In this document: positions 12,148 through 23,340 of the stretch, piece by piece
Position numbering within the stretch: the stretch's first letter is position 1
How the letters are laid out: each line of letters starts with the position of its first letter
Assembly: GCA_033961575.1 (NCBI GenBank)
Contig: CM066732.1
Location: 83,507,687-83,571,686, forward strand
DNA: 64,000 nucleotides
Direction: 5' to 3'
DNA from: Aselliscus stoliczkanus
Lineage: Eukaryota > Chordata > Mammalia > Chiroptera > Hipposideridae
Position numbers and translations under genes: made by a program
The notes under the pieces: generated by a model
The model's database searches: none
What the model was told of the DNA's origin: nothing
What the model saw: only the letters and a program-made list of their open reading frames with translations

Positions 12148-12225
12148 AGTTTGGTGCAAAAGTAATTGATGGGTTTGCAATTATTTGTAACCTTTTAAAC
12201 TGCAATTACATTTGCACCAACTTAA
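12148..12225. mobile_element. MADE1-like mariner MITE
   Basis: This is an imperfect palindrome of about 78 bp. The left arm TTGGTGCAAAAGTAATTG (12,151-12,168) pairs with the right arm CAATTACATTTGCACCAA (12,203-12,220) with one mismatch over 18 bp. The middle is also partly palindromic (GGTTTGCAATTA / AACTGCAATTA). Both the ends and the overall length match MADE1, the non-autonomous derivative of Hsmar1-type mariner transposons. It has no coding capacity. Confidence 0.85.
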
Positions 12226-12386
12226 TATATGGGGTACCAAGGCCTGTTCTCTTTGGCTCAATTCAGGAAGATTATGAAAGACATTTCCACCTCCAGACTT
12301 CCATTGTAAACAGTTTGGATCTTAAATTGAGAATGGATCTCAGTTCAATGTTCTCCTCTGCTCAGACTTGCTTTCCTCACTACCTT

Positions 12387-12809
12387 ACAGCTATTGTTTG
12401 GGTTTTTTTGTTTGTTTGTTTTTTGAGGGCAGTGTCACTGGCCCTCATATGTGGGACCCAAACCAGGGCTGCTGGCTTCCAAGCCAGCGCTTAACCACCG
12501 CGCCACTCGGCTGGCCCAAAGTGTATGTTTTTCTTTTTGTTTGCTTGGGGTTTTTTTGTTTGTTTGGTTGTTTTTTTTTAAGGGCAGTGTCACTGGCCCT
12601 CATATATGGGACCGAACAGGGGCCACTGGCTTCCAAGCCAGTGCTTAACCACTGCGCCACTCGACTGGCCCAAAGTGTATGTTTGCTTGGGGTTTTTTTT
12701 TTGAGGGCAGTGTCACTGGCCCTCATATGTGGGACCGAACCGGGGCTGCTGGCTTCCGAAGTCAGCGCTTAACCACCATGCCACTCGGCCGGCCCCTCAC
12801 AGCTATTGT
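12387..12809 (-). mobile_element. Array of three short tRNA-SINE copies, one outer duplication
   Basis: Three reverse-oriented copies of the short SINE lie at about 12,400-12,517, 12,551-12,671 and 12,690-12,795. Each has a T-run (its poly-A), then GAGGGCAGTGTCACTGGCCC, and ends at the tRNA head complement (GCGCCACTCGGCTGGCCC or similar). The outer flanks share ACAGCTATTGT at 12,387-12,397 and 12,799-12,809. The two internal junctions share the different word AAAGTGTATGTTT (12,518 and 12,672). Frames through this block are repeat translations. Confidence 0.9.
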
Positions 12810-13012
12810 GCTTAAAGATCATTTCCTAGTAAACATCCTGCATATGGATCACCATCTCAGAATCTGTTTCCTGGGGAACCTGACACAAAACAGTTCACAA
12901 TGAGAGTGATCCTAAAAACAGATTAAAAAATGAGACTTGGAGGAGGGACCAACCATGTTTGGTTGGGAATGAGGTAGCCATGATAAGTAGAGTTCATATA
13001 ACCCTTGTCATG

Positions 13013-13386
13013 TGTCTTAGTCAACTTGGGCAGCTGTAATAAAGAGCTGTAGACTAGATGGCTTAGGAACAACAGAAACTTACTCTTTATAGTTCTCAAG
13101 TGGAAGTCTGAAATCAAGGTGCCAGCATGGTCAAGTTCTGGTGAGGGCCCTCTTCAGGGCTGCAGACTTCTGACCTCTCATTGTATCCTCAAATGGCAGA
13201 GAGTAGAGAAGGAAGCAAGCTCTCTTGTAACTCTTACAAGGGCACTAATCCCATTTGTAAGGGCCACCCTCATGACCTTTTCGAATCCTAGTTACTTCTA
13301 AAGGTCCCACCTCCTACTACTATCGCATTGGGGGTAGAGTTTCAATGTATGAATTATGGAGGGATACAAACATTTAATCCATAATA
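13013..13386 (-). repeat. MaLR LTR (MLT1/MST type), reverse orientation
   Basis: It begins TGTCTTAGTCAACTTGGGCA and ends with 'aaacatttaatccataata'. Internal landmarks are 'gggcactaatcccatttgta', 'gccaccctcatgacctttt' and 'aaaggtcccacctcctacta', which belong to MaLR LTRs in reverse orientation. It appears to be a solo LTR. Confidence 0.8.
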
Positions 13387-14095
13387 GCTGTAGTGGTTTT
13401 AACAGTGGAACTGTTAAAATTTATATGAGTGGTGAACTGGAATGGGTTGTTGGTGGAGGGACTCCATTGAAAGGGGCAATAGCTCAAACATTTGAGAGGT
13501 TTTATGGTAGTAGTAATTAAAAAGCACACTGGAAACCAATGAAAGGCGCCTAATATTATCAACGCATGGGAGAAAGACAATGAAAGGATAAAGATGATTA
13601 ATCACCAATTCAAGGCAAAATGTGAAAGTCAAAGAACCTCTTGGGCAATATATAAATTCTTATCTCCTGCAGCCTAAGAGGAGAAAAAGCTGAGGATTAG
13701 GCTCAGGATTCAGTTTTAAGGGTAGAACTACAGAGAATGTTGATTTGCAATCTCAGCAAATCTGCTCTGTTGAGGACAGGGCCCTGGTTAGATGGAGTGG
13801 GATCCTAAAATTTGATATGGGAAATCATGATTGATGTACTCAAAAACCTTAAAGCCCTAGACACTCCTGAACCTCTGTGACCCGCTCCTCCTTTGCTTGG
13901 AGATGATGGAGAGGTGTGTGGCTTGTGAGGTTGCACATACTAACTCAGAACATATCCCTCCTACTTTCCTGGCTTCAGACAAGTAACCAGAGCAAAGTCA
14001 CAAGATAACCTGAGCTAGGAAGTGCTGGGCCTGCTAAAGGAGGAAGAAACTGTAGAACCCAGCCAGCACATACCAGCAGAGCTGGAAGAAAATGG
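13387..14095. other. Unassigned non-coding stretch
   Basis: No gene or confidently assigned repeat. The first 200 bp are weakly repeat-like (a 'cactggaaaccaatgaaagg' stretch). Confidence 0.4.
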
Positions 14096-14099
14096 ATGG

Positions 14100-15028
14100 G
14101 AGTGAGAGGAAAAAATTGGATACTACCCAAATGTTTATCAGCAGATAAATTGTGGTATATCCAGTCAATAGACTACTGCATAGCCTTAAAAAGGAATGAA
14201 GTATAATACATGCTACAAAATGGATGATTTAAAATAATTATGCTGAGTGAAAGAAGTCAGACCAAAAAAAAAAAAAAAAAGAGTACAGGACAAGCCGAGT
14301 GGAGCTTTGGTTAAGAGTTGGCTTGGGAAGCCAGTGCTGCGCAGCAGGGCCCCTGTTCGGATCCCACATGAGGGCCAATGACACTGCGCCCTCTATAGCT
14401 AAGATGGTGAATAACAGCTCAACCTAGATCTGGGCTGCCATGAGTCACCGGCAATGGTGTAAGCTGCAGCCCCTGCTGCAGTGGGCTGCCATAAGCTACC
14501 GTGAGTGGCCGAGAGCCAGCGTGAGCAGCCGTTCAATGGCCGGCTACCGATCTGCCTCATTCGAGAAGAGCGCAATGATAATACCAACATAGACCAGTGA
14601 AGCAACGTCCTCCACAACTAGACTGAAGAACAAAAGGACAGCAACTTGTCTGTTCCCCTACCACGATTCCCCAACATTGTTCCCCTCCCGCAATCCCCAA
14701 TAAAATCTTCTTTTTTTTAAAGTACATATTGGATGATTCTATTTATTTATATTGTTAGAAAAATGCAAACTAATCTATAGTGACATAGAGTTGATTGGTG
14801 ATTGACTGGACATGGGGGATGATAGGATGGGAAAAGTGAGAATGAGAATTTCCCAAGGAACACAAGAGATTTTTGTGGGTGATAAATATGTCTGCTCTAT
14901 TGATTGTGGTGATGGTTTCATGAGTGTACACGTGTGTCAAATTTATCGAATTGTACATTTTAAATGTGGTCAGTCTATCATATGTCAACTAACCCTCAAT
15001 AAAACAATTGTAGCAAACATATAAAAAA
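14100..15028 (+). mobile_element. Old L1 3' end, split by a SINE
   Basis: The left part (to about 14,280) carries the end of ORF2 and the start of the 3' region: 'gcatagccttaaaaaggaat', 'atgctgagtgaaagaagtca'. The right part (from about 14,722) has 'gtacatattggatgattcta', 'gtggtgatggtttcatgagt' and 'aattgtacattttaaatgtg', the typical L1M 3' untranslated region, closing with an A-rich tail near 15,020. The SINE at 14,286 sits between the two halves. Confidence 0.8.
14286..14721 (+). mobile_element. Long-form tRNA SINE
   Basis: The tRNA-like head (caagccgagtggagctttgg, A-box-like, then TTCGGATCCCAC as B box) is followed by a body of about 300 bp with imperfect GAGTGGCCG / GTGAGCAGCCG repeats. 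The tail contains 'ctgttcccc' blocks and ends in CAATAAAATCTTC plus T/A-rich sequence. The L1 on both sides provides 'agtaca' at each junction, a short possible target duplication. This copy is about 15-20% diverged from the other long copies by eye. Confidence 0.85.
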
Positions 15029-15030
15029 AA

Positions 15031-16085
15031 CCAGTCCCTCTAAATTTTACAGGCTTTTTTGCCTTTTAGAGTTCTTTTTGGGGACACCCAGATGCTAGTG
15101 AAACTATGCAGTGTACTCTCTAGCAGGCCTGATATGGAAGGTTCAGTTATTTCTAATCTCTACCCTTTATACATTGTCCTATATTATCATTCTAGAAAAA
15201 CTTGAATTAACAACCCCTGGATTTATATTTAAGAGAATATTTATAAACACTGGTTTTCCTGGTTTTTAAATCAAACTCAACATCATCAAGGCTTTGGGGC
15301 TTCTGAACCATACCTGGCCGGAGCCTAAGGCGTCCTGGATCCCCTTTCTTCACACTATCAAGAAGTCCTTCTTTAGTCAAGACACATTTATTGAAAACAG
15401 AAAAAACAAACTGTCATATCCAATAGGCCTCCTTAGCTGAGACAGCACTCTCATTGTTCTTTTCCCAAAGCCTTTCATCTCCTGTTTCTTTTAAGGGCTT
15501 AAGTCCTATAACTCTCTGGAATTCATTTTCCTCTATTCTCTCTCTCTCTTTCTCTCACTGTAACCACATATATACATTTATGGAGAAGATTGTGGACTAT
15601 GGGTATGGAGATGGAGGAGGAAAAGGAATTTGAAACTAGATCTTAAGTCTATAAGATGTTGGCTAAAATATGCCCCAATTGTAAACTTTCAACTTATATT
15701 CCAAATGAACTGGGCTTATATTTTAAATAGTATATGACCAAACTCTGTTACACATCCATATTTTCTAAAAGTGTAGCTTTGGAATCTGCCTGGTTTTAAT
15801 GTATGACAATGCCAATTCCTAGAAAATATCTTGGGAGAGTATCATACAAACCAATGATCTACTCTGTAAAATGGGATCTCACTTGTGTGTAGACACAGTG
15901 TGTAAAGCAGACAGAATACTGATTGGAACATGGAGCTGGCTGTTGCTATATAATACTCATATATTGCTATAAAATACATTTTTAAGGCTATCAAACATTG
16001 TTCAAATTTACAGTACTGTCTACTTTAAAATACACACATGATATATTCATACACACATATACATATGCACCACATATATTTATAT
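15031..16085. other. Unassigned AT-rich stretch
   Basis: No gene or repeat recognised. It contains a CT-rich tract near 15,535-15,560 (ctctctctctctttctctc). Confidence 0.45.
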
Positions 16086-16109
16086 GTAGTTAAAATATAT
16101 TTATCAGTG

Positions 16110-16290
16110 TTAGAGACAGACTGTTTGGATTGAACCCTGCTTTTGTTGCTTCACCTCCCTGTCTCTCAGGTTGTTGTTTTTTCCATCTATAAAATAAAGC
16201 CAATTATAGTGCCACCAATAAAGCATATATGAGGATTAAACAATGTCTGGCACTTGGGTAAAATTATAAATATTGGTGGTCATTATAATT
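16110..16290 (+). repeat. MIR SINE fragment
   Basis: It has the MIR sense order: 'agacagactgtttggattga' and 'cctccctgtctctcaggttg', 'ccatctataaaataaagcca', 'atatgaggattaaacaatg', 'tctggcacttgggtaaa'. It is diverged. Confidence 0.65.
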
Positions 16291-16741
16291 ACTACCACTT
16301 TGTCAAGTGGTGATGCAGTGAATAAAAAAAATCAAATGAAAATCAAATTAAAACAATAGTAAAGATTCAAGATATCTACAAATACATGTACCTCCTTTGC
16401 TTTAACCTAATTTCTACAACAGACGCTCCTTTCTTAATCTCAACAGGGAGCAGATTTCACAGCCCAGGAGCATAATTACAGAAAACACTGGCTCCCGTGG
16501 TCACAAAGTTATACTTGGGGCACACTGAGTAACTGCCAATTCAGACCTCAATGGGTGACTGGGGCATATGGTGATAAAGGATCAGTCAAGAGTACACTGT
16601 AAAGCTCAATAAATGCCAGCAGCTTTGTGAAATTAAGAATAGAGGTTACCATGCTGCTCCGTCAATAAGAAGCAACAAAATCTAATGTATAACCAGATCA
16701 ATGTCTCATTTCTTTTTCTTTCCTCCCCTTCCTTCCTCCTG

Positions 16742-16856
16742 TAAAACTATGTTGAGTGTACCTATCATGTGCCAGACAGCATGCTAGGGTGTGGGAGTAA
16801 AAGAAAAACAGACACCTCCCTGCCCATTGAAACCCACAGTCCAGTGGTATTTTCTC
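16742..16856 (-). repeat. L2 3' end fragment
   Basis: The run 'ttgagtgtacctatcatgtg', 'ccagacagcatgctagggtg' and 'acctccctgcccattgaaac' matches the reverse complement of the L2 3' terminus. The plus-strand frame starting at 16,769 overlaps this repeat and is not a gene. Confidence 0.6.
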
Positions 16857-17818
16857 TATGGAGCTTTCTGCAAAGCATGTTCTCTTGTAAATTGGATGAT
16901 CCCAGGACTTTGGGCTTTCTAATATACAGAGTTCAGTCTGTTCTTGTTAACATGGCAACTATGTGTTCTCTCTGTACATTCAGATCTTTTGCTCTGGGGG
17001 TTGCCTATCTCTGGGAAGCTCTACTCTCCCAAAATCTTCCACTATATGGTGGGATAGGAGAGGAGATTACATTCCATCAGTCACCCTGCCTTTCTTCTGG
17101 TAAAGGCTTAGGTAGAAATTATTGATAAAAGTTGGATTTGGGAATCATTCATATGCCAATGCTCCATTTTCTTCTTGTCTCCAGGTACATAGAATTGGCT
17201 ATCTGTGAGAATAATGCCATAGAGGCCAATGAGTTCATTCATAAGTTAAAGGAACTAATATACTTACTTAATTTTAGCCAGGGCACTTCTGTTTGAAAAA
17301 TGATATACTGATTGAGGCTTCTCTTGGTTTTCTCTCTTTTTTTGAGCAGAACAGTCAGTTATAGGTAATCAGTTGGGGGAAAGAGTAAGAAAAACAGTTG
17401 AAGTGCTGAATGAAGTAAGAGAAAATAACTAACTACATTCCTTAGTTGGAGAGTGGACATCTTTAAGTGCATTCTGCTCCTGAAATGCCTGTCCAAATAG
17501 CTTAGACTACCTGTGTGCTGGGTGAATCCTCTCAAACTGCCTCCCTGGGAAGTAGGTCTTATAAGAATAAGCTGCCTACTCTTACTGTAGTTGCTTTCGG
17601 GTTTCGTTGAAATTAGATGTGGACTAGAGAAGCACAGTATGGGAAAATCCTAGGTATAAAATATACCCAGTTGAGAGCACTCCCTTTGGATGGCTGAGAT
17701 CCAGCTATGGTCCACCGAGAATGTGAGAACCCAGATTCTGTTTACTTTGTTAGTTATGCTCCACCCCTGATTTTTTCTGTAGCATGTGACACAATGTTGT
17801 TTGGGCTCTTCTAAAGAG

Positions 17819-17822
<4 letters not shown>
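16857..17822. other. Unassigned non-coding stretch
   Basis: Nothing recognisable as a gene or repeat family on either strand. Confidence 0.45.

Positions 17823-17868
<46 letters not shown>
17823..17868. repeat. (GT)n microsatellite
   Basis: About 23 uninterrupted TG units. The minus-strand His-Thr-rich frame here is repeat read-through. Confidence 0.98.
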
Positions 17869-17871
<3 letters not shown>

Positions 17872-17961
17872 TCGAAAGCACTTCCTAATAAGTACAGATA
17901 AGCCAGAATTGAAATGAATGAGGGACAAATATTTTCATCTCTTTAACCCTCACCCTCTGTG

Positions 17962-18013
17962 TATACACACACATATACACATATACATACACACACAGAC
18001 ACACACACACACT
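17962..18013. repeat. Imperfect (CA)n tract
   Basis: Interrupted CA units (acacacacatatacacatat through acacacacacac) lie 94 bp downstream of the pure GT tract at 17.8 kb. The two tracts are complementary in sequence type and could pair as a long stem in single strands. Confidence 0.9.
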
Positions 18014-18892
18014 TCAAAAAAATATTTCATTAACCTATTTCAGTGAAGTAATGAAATGGTGAGAAACTGTTCAAACACCACCTTGGGGATGAACACCAAC
18101 TTAATTCTTGGGTACGTACATTCAGCTGTGTATACCAAACCTATTTCTTCCCTTTTTATCTTCTGAAAGGGGTGGTCAGTAATGTGCATTGGGGCATATA
18201 AAAGGGCAAACAGAGTTCCATTAAGGTCCCATTTGAGGTCGCTTTCCCCACCTGGTTAGAGAGTAATGAAGCCAGTAGACTCAGTCCTTAAACATCACAG
18301 CTGGGGAAGCAATTTATTATGCTCCCCTCTAGGCAATGATGTTCACCTTGAGGATTTTGAGACAGACAATCCTTGAGGAGAGCAGACTCACTCCCCACAG
18401 TCTCCCCTCTCCAGACTGTGCTTCATTTTTGTAGTGCTCAGCATAGGTAATAGACAAGCGACAATTTGCTTGTGGTAAGCAATTCTCTTTTCATAAAACT
18501 GTGGAACAAAGACAAGGGCAATGAGTCGATCCCTGGATAATGTACATTATCTCATTTTTGGCAATTGCTAATCATGTATTAAGTGCTTTCTATGTGATCC
18601 TCTCTCTATAGGCAATATTGTGGATGCAGAAAGTGTAAATGTTATCTCTAAAATTAAAGAATTTACGTAAGTCTCCCAAATTTTGGAAAACTGAAGCACA
18701 CAGAAAAGTGAAATAGTCAATGTTGCTAAGTTTGAAGTGAGGTTTTGAAAGTAAAAAATGACAAGAAAACAACATCAAAAACTTGAGTAATAAAACTATG
18801 TGTTATTAAAGACATATGTAGCATTTTGGGGGTCTGATCAGGTCGTGAAATATTTTGTTGTACACTTCAACTTGAAATAGGAGGCAGTGGTG
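18014..18892. other. Unassigned stretch, possible MIR trace
   Basis: No gene. A weak MIR-like order in reverse ('tattaagtgctttctatgtg' then 'aaaactgaagcacacagaaa') at about 18,565-18,715 is too diverged for a firm call. Confidence 0.4.
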
Positions 18893-19045
18893 GAGAATTA
18901 CCTCCTTAGAGAGGACGTAACATCTCATTAGGCCTCGCTACTGAAAGCTTCCAGGAGCCTTGGCATCACATGATTCACATACTGAATTAGAGTTTGCATT
19001 TCAATGAGATTGCCCAGATGAGTTAAAGATTGAGAGGTACTGTTC
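18893..19045. repeat. MER5A-like hAT-Charlie MITE
   Basis: The order 'gaattacctccttagagagg', 'gcatcacatgattcacatac', 'tgagattgcccagatgagtt', ending 'attgagaggtactg' resembles MER5A-type elements and their terminal inverted sequence. It is old and diverged. Confidence 0.5.
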
Positions 19046-19640
19046 TATGGGGTCTTTGCAAATATATATTCCATACATGAACACAATTCATTGCATGACT
19101 ATAAATATTATAGTTAGGAGTGTGTCTTAGCTCTCATGACTGCTGAAGTGGAGAAAAGGTTCAACCAGCATTCAGTATTCTAACAAAACTGCAGACCAAG
19201 ATAACCTGGCAACTAGACTTGTTGGGTGAAATGTAAAAACAACAACAGCATTCCTTTAATGCACAGCTCAACTTTCAAAAAAGAAAGAAATCTCCAGGGT
19301 CTAGGAACATAGGTGAAACTGAAAACCAGAACTATGTGCACATGCTGAATCTGTGGCCATTGTGAAGTGAAAGTTTGAGTGGAAGTTACCAGCTGATAGC
19401 TAGTAAGCTAGGTTCTCATTTGATCTTACTTGAGAGACAGAACTAAAACCTTAGCCCTTTGAAAGATAGGTATTTGGTAGTGAAATCATGCATGAAGTTG
19501 GGACCTTTGAATGATTTTTGTCATCAGAGAAAAGGCAGCTTTGGTTTCACCTCCCATGAGGGATGTAGGTAAAGCACTGGACCCTTTCAAGCTAGGTATT
19601 ACATAGTGAGAACCCTTCATAAAGTTGAGCCCATGAGTCA
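19046..19640. other. Unassigned non-coding stretch
   Basis: No gene or repeat recognised. Confidence 0.4.
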
Positions 19641-20648
19641 TCTCAGTCTCAAATTAGATAAAATCTAGTCAGTGAAACACTGAGAAGACAGAGGTTTTCC
19701 TCTAAAGAGGTGAGGAGGGGTTTATCAATCAGCTAACAGATCAGATATTAAACAGGAGTTGGAGGTCTGAATTTAATTTATCTACACATGCCATGAACAG
19801 TAAGCAAAAATATTACTATAAAAATTGGTCCCTGACTGGTGAGGCTACTGAGGTACTTGGTAGAAGCAATCATAACTAGTTTTGATGGACTCGACTACCA
19901 CCCAGATACATGGATTTCCAATGAAAAATTGAACCTGTGGAAAGAAAAAGTCACAATACAAACTACAAAATATTTTTTTAAATTACCAGTTTTATGTTAA
20001 TGAATAGATAATAGAATGGTTATAACCCAAAGGACTTGAAATAATAAATGATAATCTTAAACCGAAAAAACTATTATAGTAATAGTGATTAAGATATTAA
20101 ATTAAGAATTAGAATCCAAAGAAATAAACTATGAACAATTACACAAAGAATGGATTAAGAAAATGAAAACTTTAATAATTACAATTAAAAACCAAATTGA
20201 TGTATTAAACAAATAATTAGTCATGACTAAATAATGAATATGTGAACTTGATGATTAATTAAATACCCAGAATGAAGCAGCATGAGAATAAGAGAATAGA
20301 AAGTGAGGTCAAATGAACATGGAAGATAAAATGAGGTTCAACATATATTTAGAAGAGTTTCATCACAGAGACTATAGAGAAGAATTGCAAGGTAATATTC
20401 TAAGGGAATGTGGCTACAAATTTCCCAGGATTGAAGTTTAAAAAAATAGGCAGAATTAATAAAAACAAATTAATAGCCAGGCCCACTGTGATAAAATTGC
20501 AGACCACTAAAGCCAGAGAGGAAAAATTTTTTTAAGCAACTAGAAAGAGAAAACATGCTCTTACAAGAGAAACAGAATTAAACTGACAGATTATACAGTA
20601 CAGGGCAGAAAAATGATGGAAATTTTGTGTTCAAAATATTAACAAAAA

Positions 20649-21030
20649 GGGCCGGCTGAGTGGCGCATTGTTTAAAAGCTAGATTGGGATGCCAGTGACC
20701 CCAGTTCGGATCCCACATATGAGGGCCAGTGACACTGCCCTCTACAGCTAACAACAGCTCGACCTGAAGCTGGGCTGTGCGAGCCCCAGCGATGGTGTGG
20801 GCTGCAGCCCCTGATGCAGTGGGCTGCCATAGGCTACAGTGAGTGGCCGCCAGCCAGCGTGTGTGGCTGGCAGCCAACATGAGCCTCCAATAGCTGCAAT
20901 GAACGATCATCCAGAGGCCGGAGACCAATCTACCTCATCCGGGAAGAGCGCAATGATGATACCAACATGGGCCAGTGAAGCAACGTCCTCCGCAACTAGA
21001 CTGAAGAACAAAAAAAAGACAGCAACTTGT
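20649..21030 (+). mobile_element. Long-form tRNA SINE, 3'-truncated
   Basis: The head GGGCCGGCTGAGTGGCGCAT and B-box-like GTTCGGATCCCAC are followed by the long body with GTGAGTGGCCG-type repeats. The copy stops at GACAGCAACTTGT, about 90 bp before the usual CAATAAAATCTT end. It runs straight into a (TA)n tract (21,032-21,052). No convincing target duplication is seen. Confidence 0.85.
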
Positions 21031-21031
21031 T

Positions 21032-21052
21032 TTATATATATATATATATATA
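21032..21052. repeat. (TA)n tract
   Basis: About ten TA units sit directly at the truncated 3' end of the SINE. Confidence 0.9.
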
Positions 21053-21912
21053 GTCAATTTAGAAATATATACCAGAATAAAGTACCATAGTAAAGAAAAG
21101 CTGAAATAAAGGTACCAAAGACTGTGATATTTCATGAACAGAACTACAAAAGACTAATCTTCAGAAACAAAAAAGTTGATCTCAGTGTAAGAAGTGGGGT
21201 ACAATAAGTTACAGTGAGCAGAGAATCAGTAAATCATTATATCAGTAAACCAGCAAAATATTTAATGTTTAAGACAGCTCAAGACAGAATAATAATTAAG
21301 TTGGGAGGGATTACAAAAAAGGTAGAAAATAAAGTAATAGAAATAAAGTAAGATAAAAGGGCTATAATTAGAGTAAAATGTTTTAGGGATGTTTATTTTA
21401 TAAGAGAAAGACTGAATTATTAATTAAATTTGCATTTGAAATCAAGAATTCAAATAGCAATTTAAAAATAATTGCCACAAATATAGAAATAAATGTAATT
21501 TTTCCATTAGTAGAAAGAAGAAGTGAAGGAAGAAAAGACAATCTTACAGGAGACAAGAAAAGGAGAAAGTAAGCTAAAAAAGCATGATGACTAGAAAAGC
21601 ACAGTAGAATACTGCAAAAATAAATACAAAGTTATCATTAATCATGCCAACTATAATTTTAAAAGGTCTACTGTTAAAATACAAACTTTCAGATTAAAAT
21701 TATTTAGCTAGATATTGCTTATTAAAAATATACCTAAAATACAATAGTAAAAATGTTGGACTTCAGTGAAATTAAGATATGTAAAATGTTTCCTAAAGAG
21801 ATAGTAATCAAAAATAGTTAATTGCTACAAATTATCGGACAAAGAGTTTCATGAAAAAATATTATTATAAAAAGAACAAATCACCAGAAAGATTCAAAGT
21901 ATTCTAAACTTT

Positions 21913-22361
21913 TTTTTTTTAAAGATTTTATTGGGCAATTGGGGGATGGGAACAGGGTTGGGGAACTAGGGAAGGGGAACAGACAAGTTGCTGTCCATTT
22001 GTTCTTCAGTCTAGTTGTGGAGGACATTGCTTCACTGGCCCATGTTGGTATCATCATTTCACTCTTCTCGGGTAAGGCAGATCAGTCGCTGGCCTCTGGA
22101 CGGCCGCTCAGAGAGGCTCTTGGCAGCTCACACCAGCTGCCAGCCGCTCACGCTGGCTGCCGGCCACTCACTGTAGCCTATGGCAGCCCACTGCAGCAGG
22201 GCTTTCAGCCTACACCGTTGCCAGGGCTTGCGCAGCCCAGCTCCAGGTGGAGCTGTTATTAGCTGTAGAGGGCCGAGTCTCTGGCCCTCATATGTGGGAT
22301 CCGAACCAGGGCCTCTGGTGTCCCAAGCCAGCTCTTAACCAATGCGCCACTCATCTGGCCC
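21913..22361 (-). mobile_element. Long-form tRNA SINE, full length
   Basis: In reverse orientation it starts with AAAGATTTTATTGGGCAATT after a T-run, passes through the body and ends with GCGCCACTCATCTGGCCC. A perfect 17-bp target duplication, AAAGTATTCTAAACTTT, lies at 21,896-21,912 and 22,362-22,378. This proves a clean retroposition into the old L1 and defines the full length of the long form as about 445 bp. Confidence 0.95.
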
Positions 22362-23042
22362 AAAGTATTCTAAACTTTGATGTATGAAAAATTCAAATTA
22401 GATCGAACTATATAAATTTGAAAATTTTTAGATTAAAAAATGATCATCTACTGGCAATTTCATATAGCTCAATCTATATATGAAGAAAATGCTAACAAAA
22501 TTACCCAAAATTTATAAATCTATAAGTATAGCAGGAGATTTTTAACAAACTTCTCTATATCAAGCAGAATTGAATAAGTATACATTACAGAGCTAAGCAA
22601 TGTAATTAATAGTCTTGATTTTTCTTTCCAAGTATTCATGGAATAGTTGTAATAGCAACCCTAGTGCTTTGCTACATTGATGATGTACAAAGCCAAGAAG
22701 GAAGGCTCAAGAAGAGCAAAGATTCGTATACTATAGACCACCATTAAGTAAAATTGAAAATCAATAAGGGAGCAGGAACATTCCTTTTCCTTCCCTTTCC
22801 AAATGAGTTTGAAAAGTTTGAAATGCCCATCTAAATAATTCACGGACCAAAGAAGAAATAATGGAAATCACAAAAATGTTAAAATTGAAAACTACAATGA
22901 GAAGAGTGCATATCAACTTTGTTTACTATTTGTGGATTCTTTTCTTAGGACAAGCTGTTTATAACCTCCATAAGTCTCCTAAACAATGGATAGATTCTTC
23001 CCCAGATATTCTCACTATTGTTTCTATTGATTCTAAAACTGT

Positions 23043-23335
23043 GCTGTCCAGTATGGGAGCCACTAGCCAAATGTGGCTACTGAGCACTTGAAATGTGCCT
23101 AGTTTGAATTGAGATGCGATGTTACCATAAATTGTACATTAGATTATAAACACTAAGAATGAAAAATATCCCATTAATAATTTTATATTAATTATATATT
23201 GAGATGATTGTTTCGGTTTGTTGGGTTAAATAAAGTATTATCAAAATTTCATCTATTCTTTTTTACATTTTCAATGTGGCAACTAACATATTTACAATTA
23301 CATATGTGATTTGTATTATATTTCTCTTGGATAAT
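23043..23335. repeat. hAT-Charlie-like MITE
   Basis: It starts GCTGTCCAGTATGGGAGCCA, then 'ctagccaaatgtggctactg' and 'agcacttgaaatgtgccta', a familiar mammalian hAT terminal block. It runs on through AT-rich sequence ('gttgggttaaataaagtatt') to near 'ttggataatgctg'. The family name is not assigned. Confidence 0.6.
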
Positions 23336-23340
23336 GCTGT

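Larger units (their letters stand above)
19650..22960 (+). mobile_element. Old AT-rich L1M-type element (5' half), carrying two SINEs
   Basis: The A-rich plus strand resembles L1M 5' region, ORF1 and the start of ORF2. Landmarks include 'accactaaagccagagaggaa', 'ttttaagcaactagaaagag', 'acaagagaaacagaattaaa' (ORF1 C-terminal part) and 'aagaagaaataatggaaatc' near 22,852 (ORF2). All frames are broken. Limits are approximate because divergence is heavy. SINEs interrupt it at 20,649 and 21,913. Confidence 0.55.

Noticed and set aside
12368..12772. 134-codon frame at 12.4 kb
   Set aside because: It reads through three SINE copies in reverse orientation.
12387..12809. CRISPR-like appearance of regularly spaced similar units
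   Set aside because: Units are tRNA-derived SINE copies with A-tails, in a mammalian genome.
16769..17125. 118-codon plus-strand frame
   Set aside because: Its start lies in an L2 fragment and the rest has no recognisable motif.
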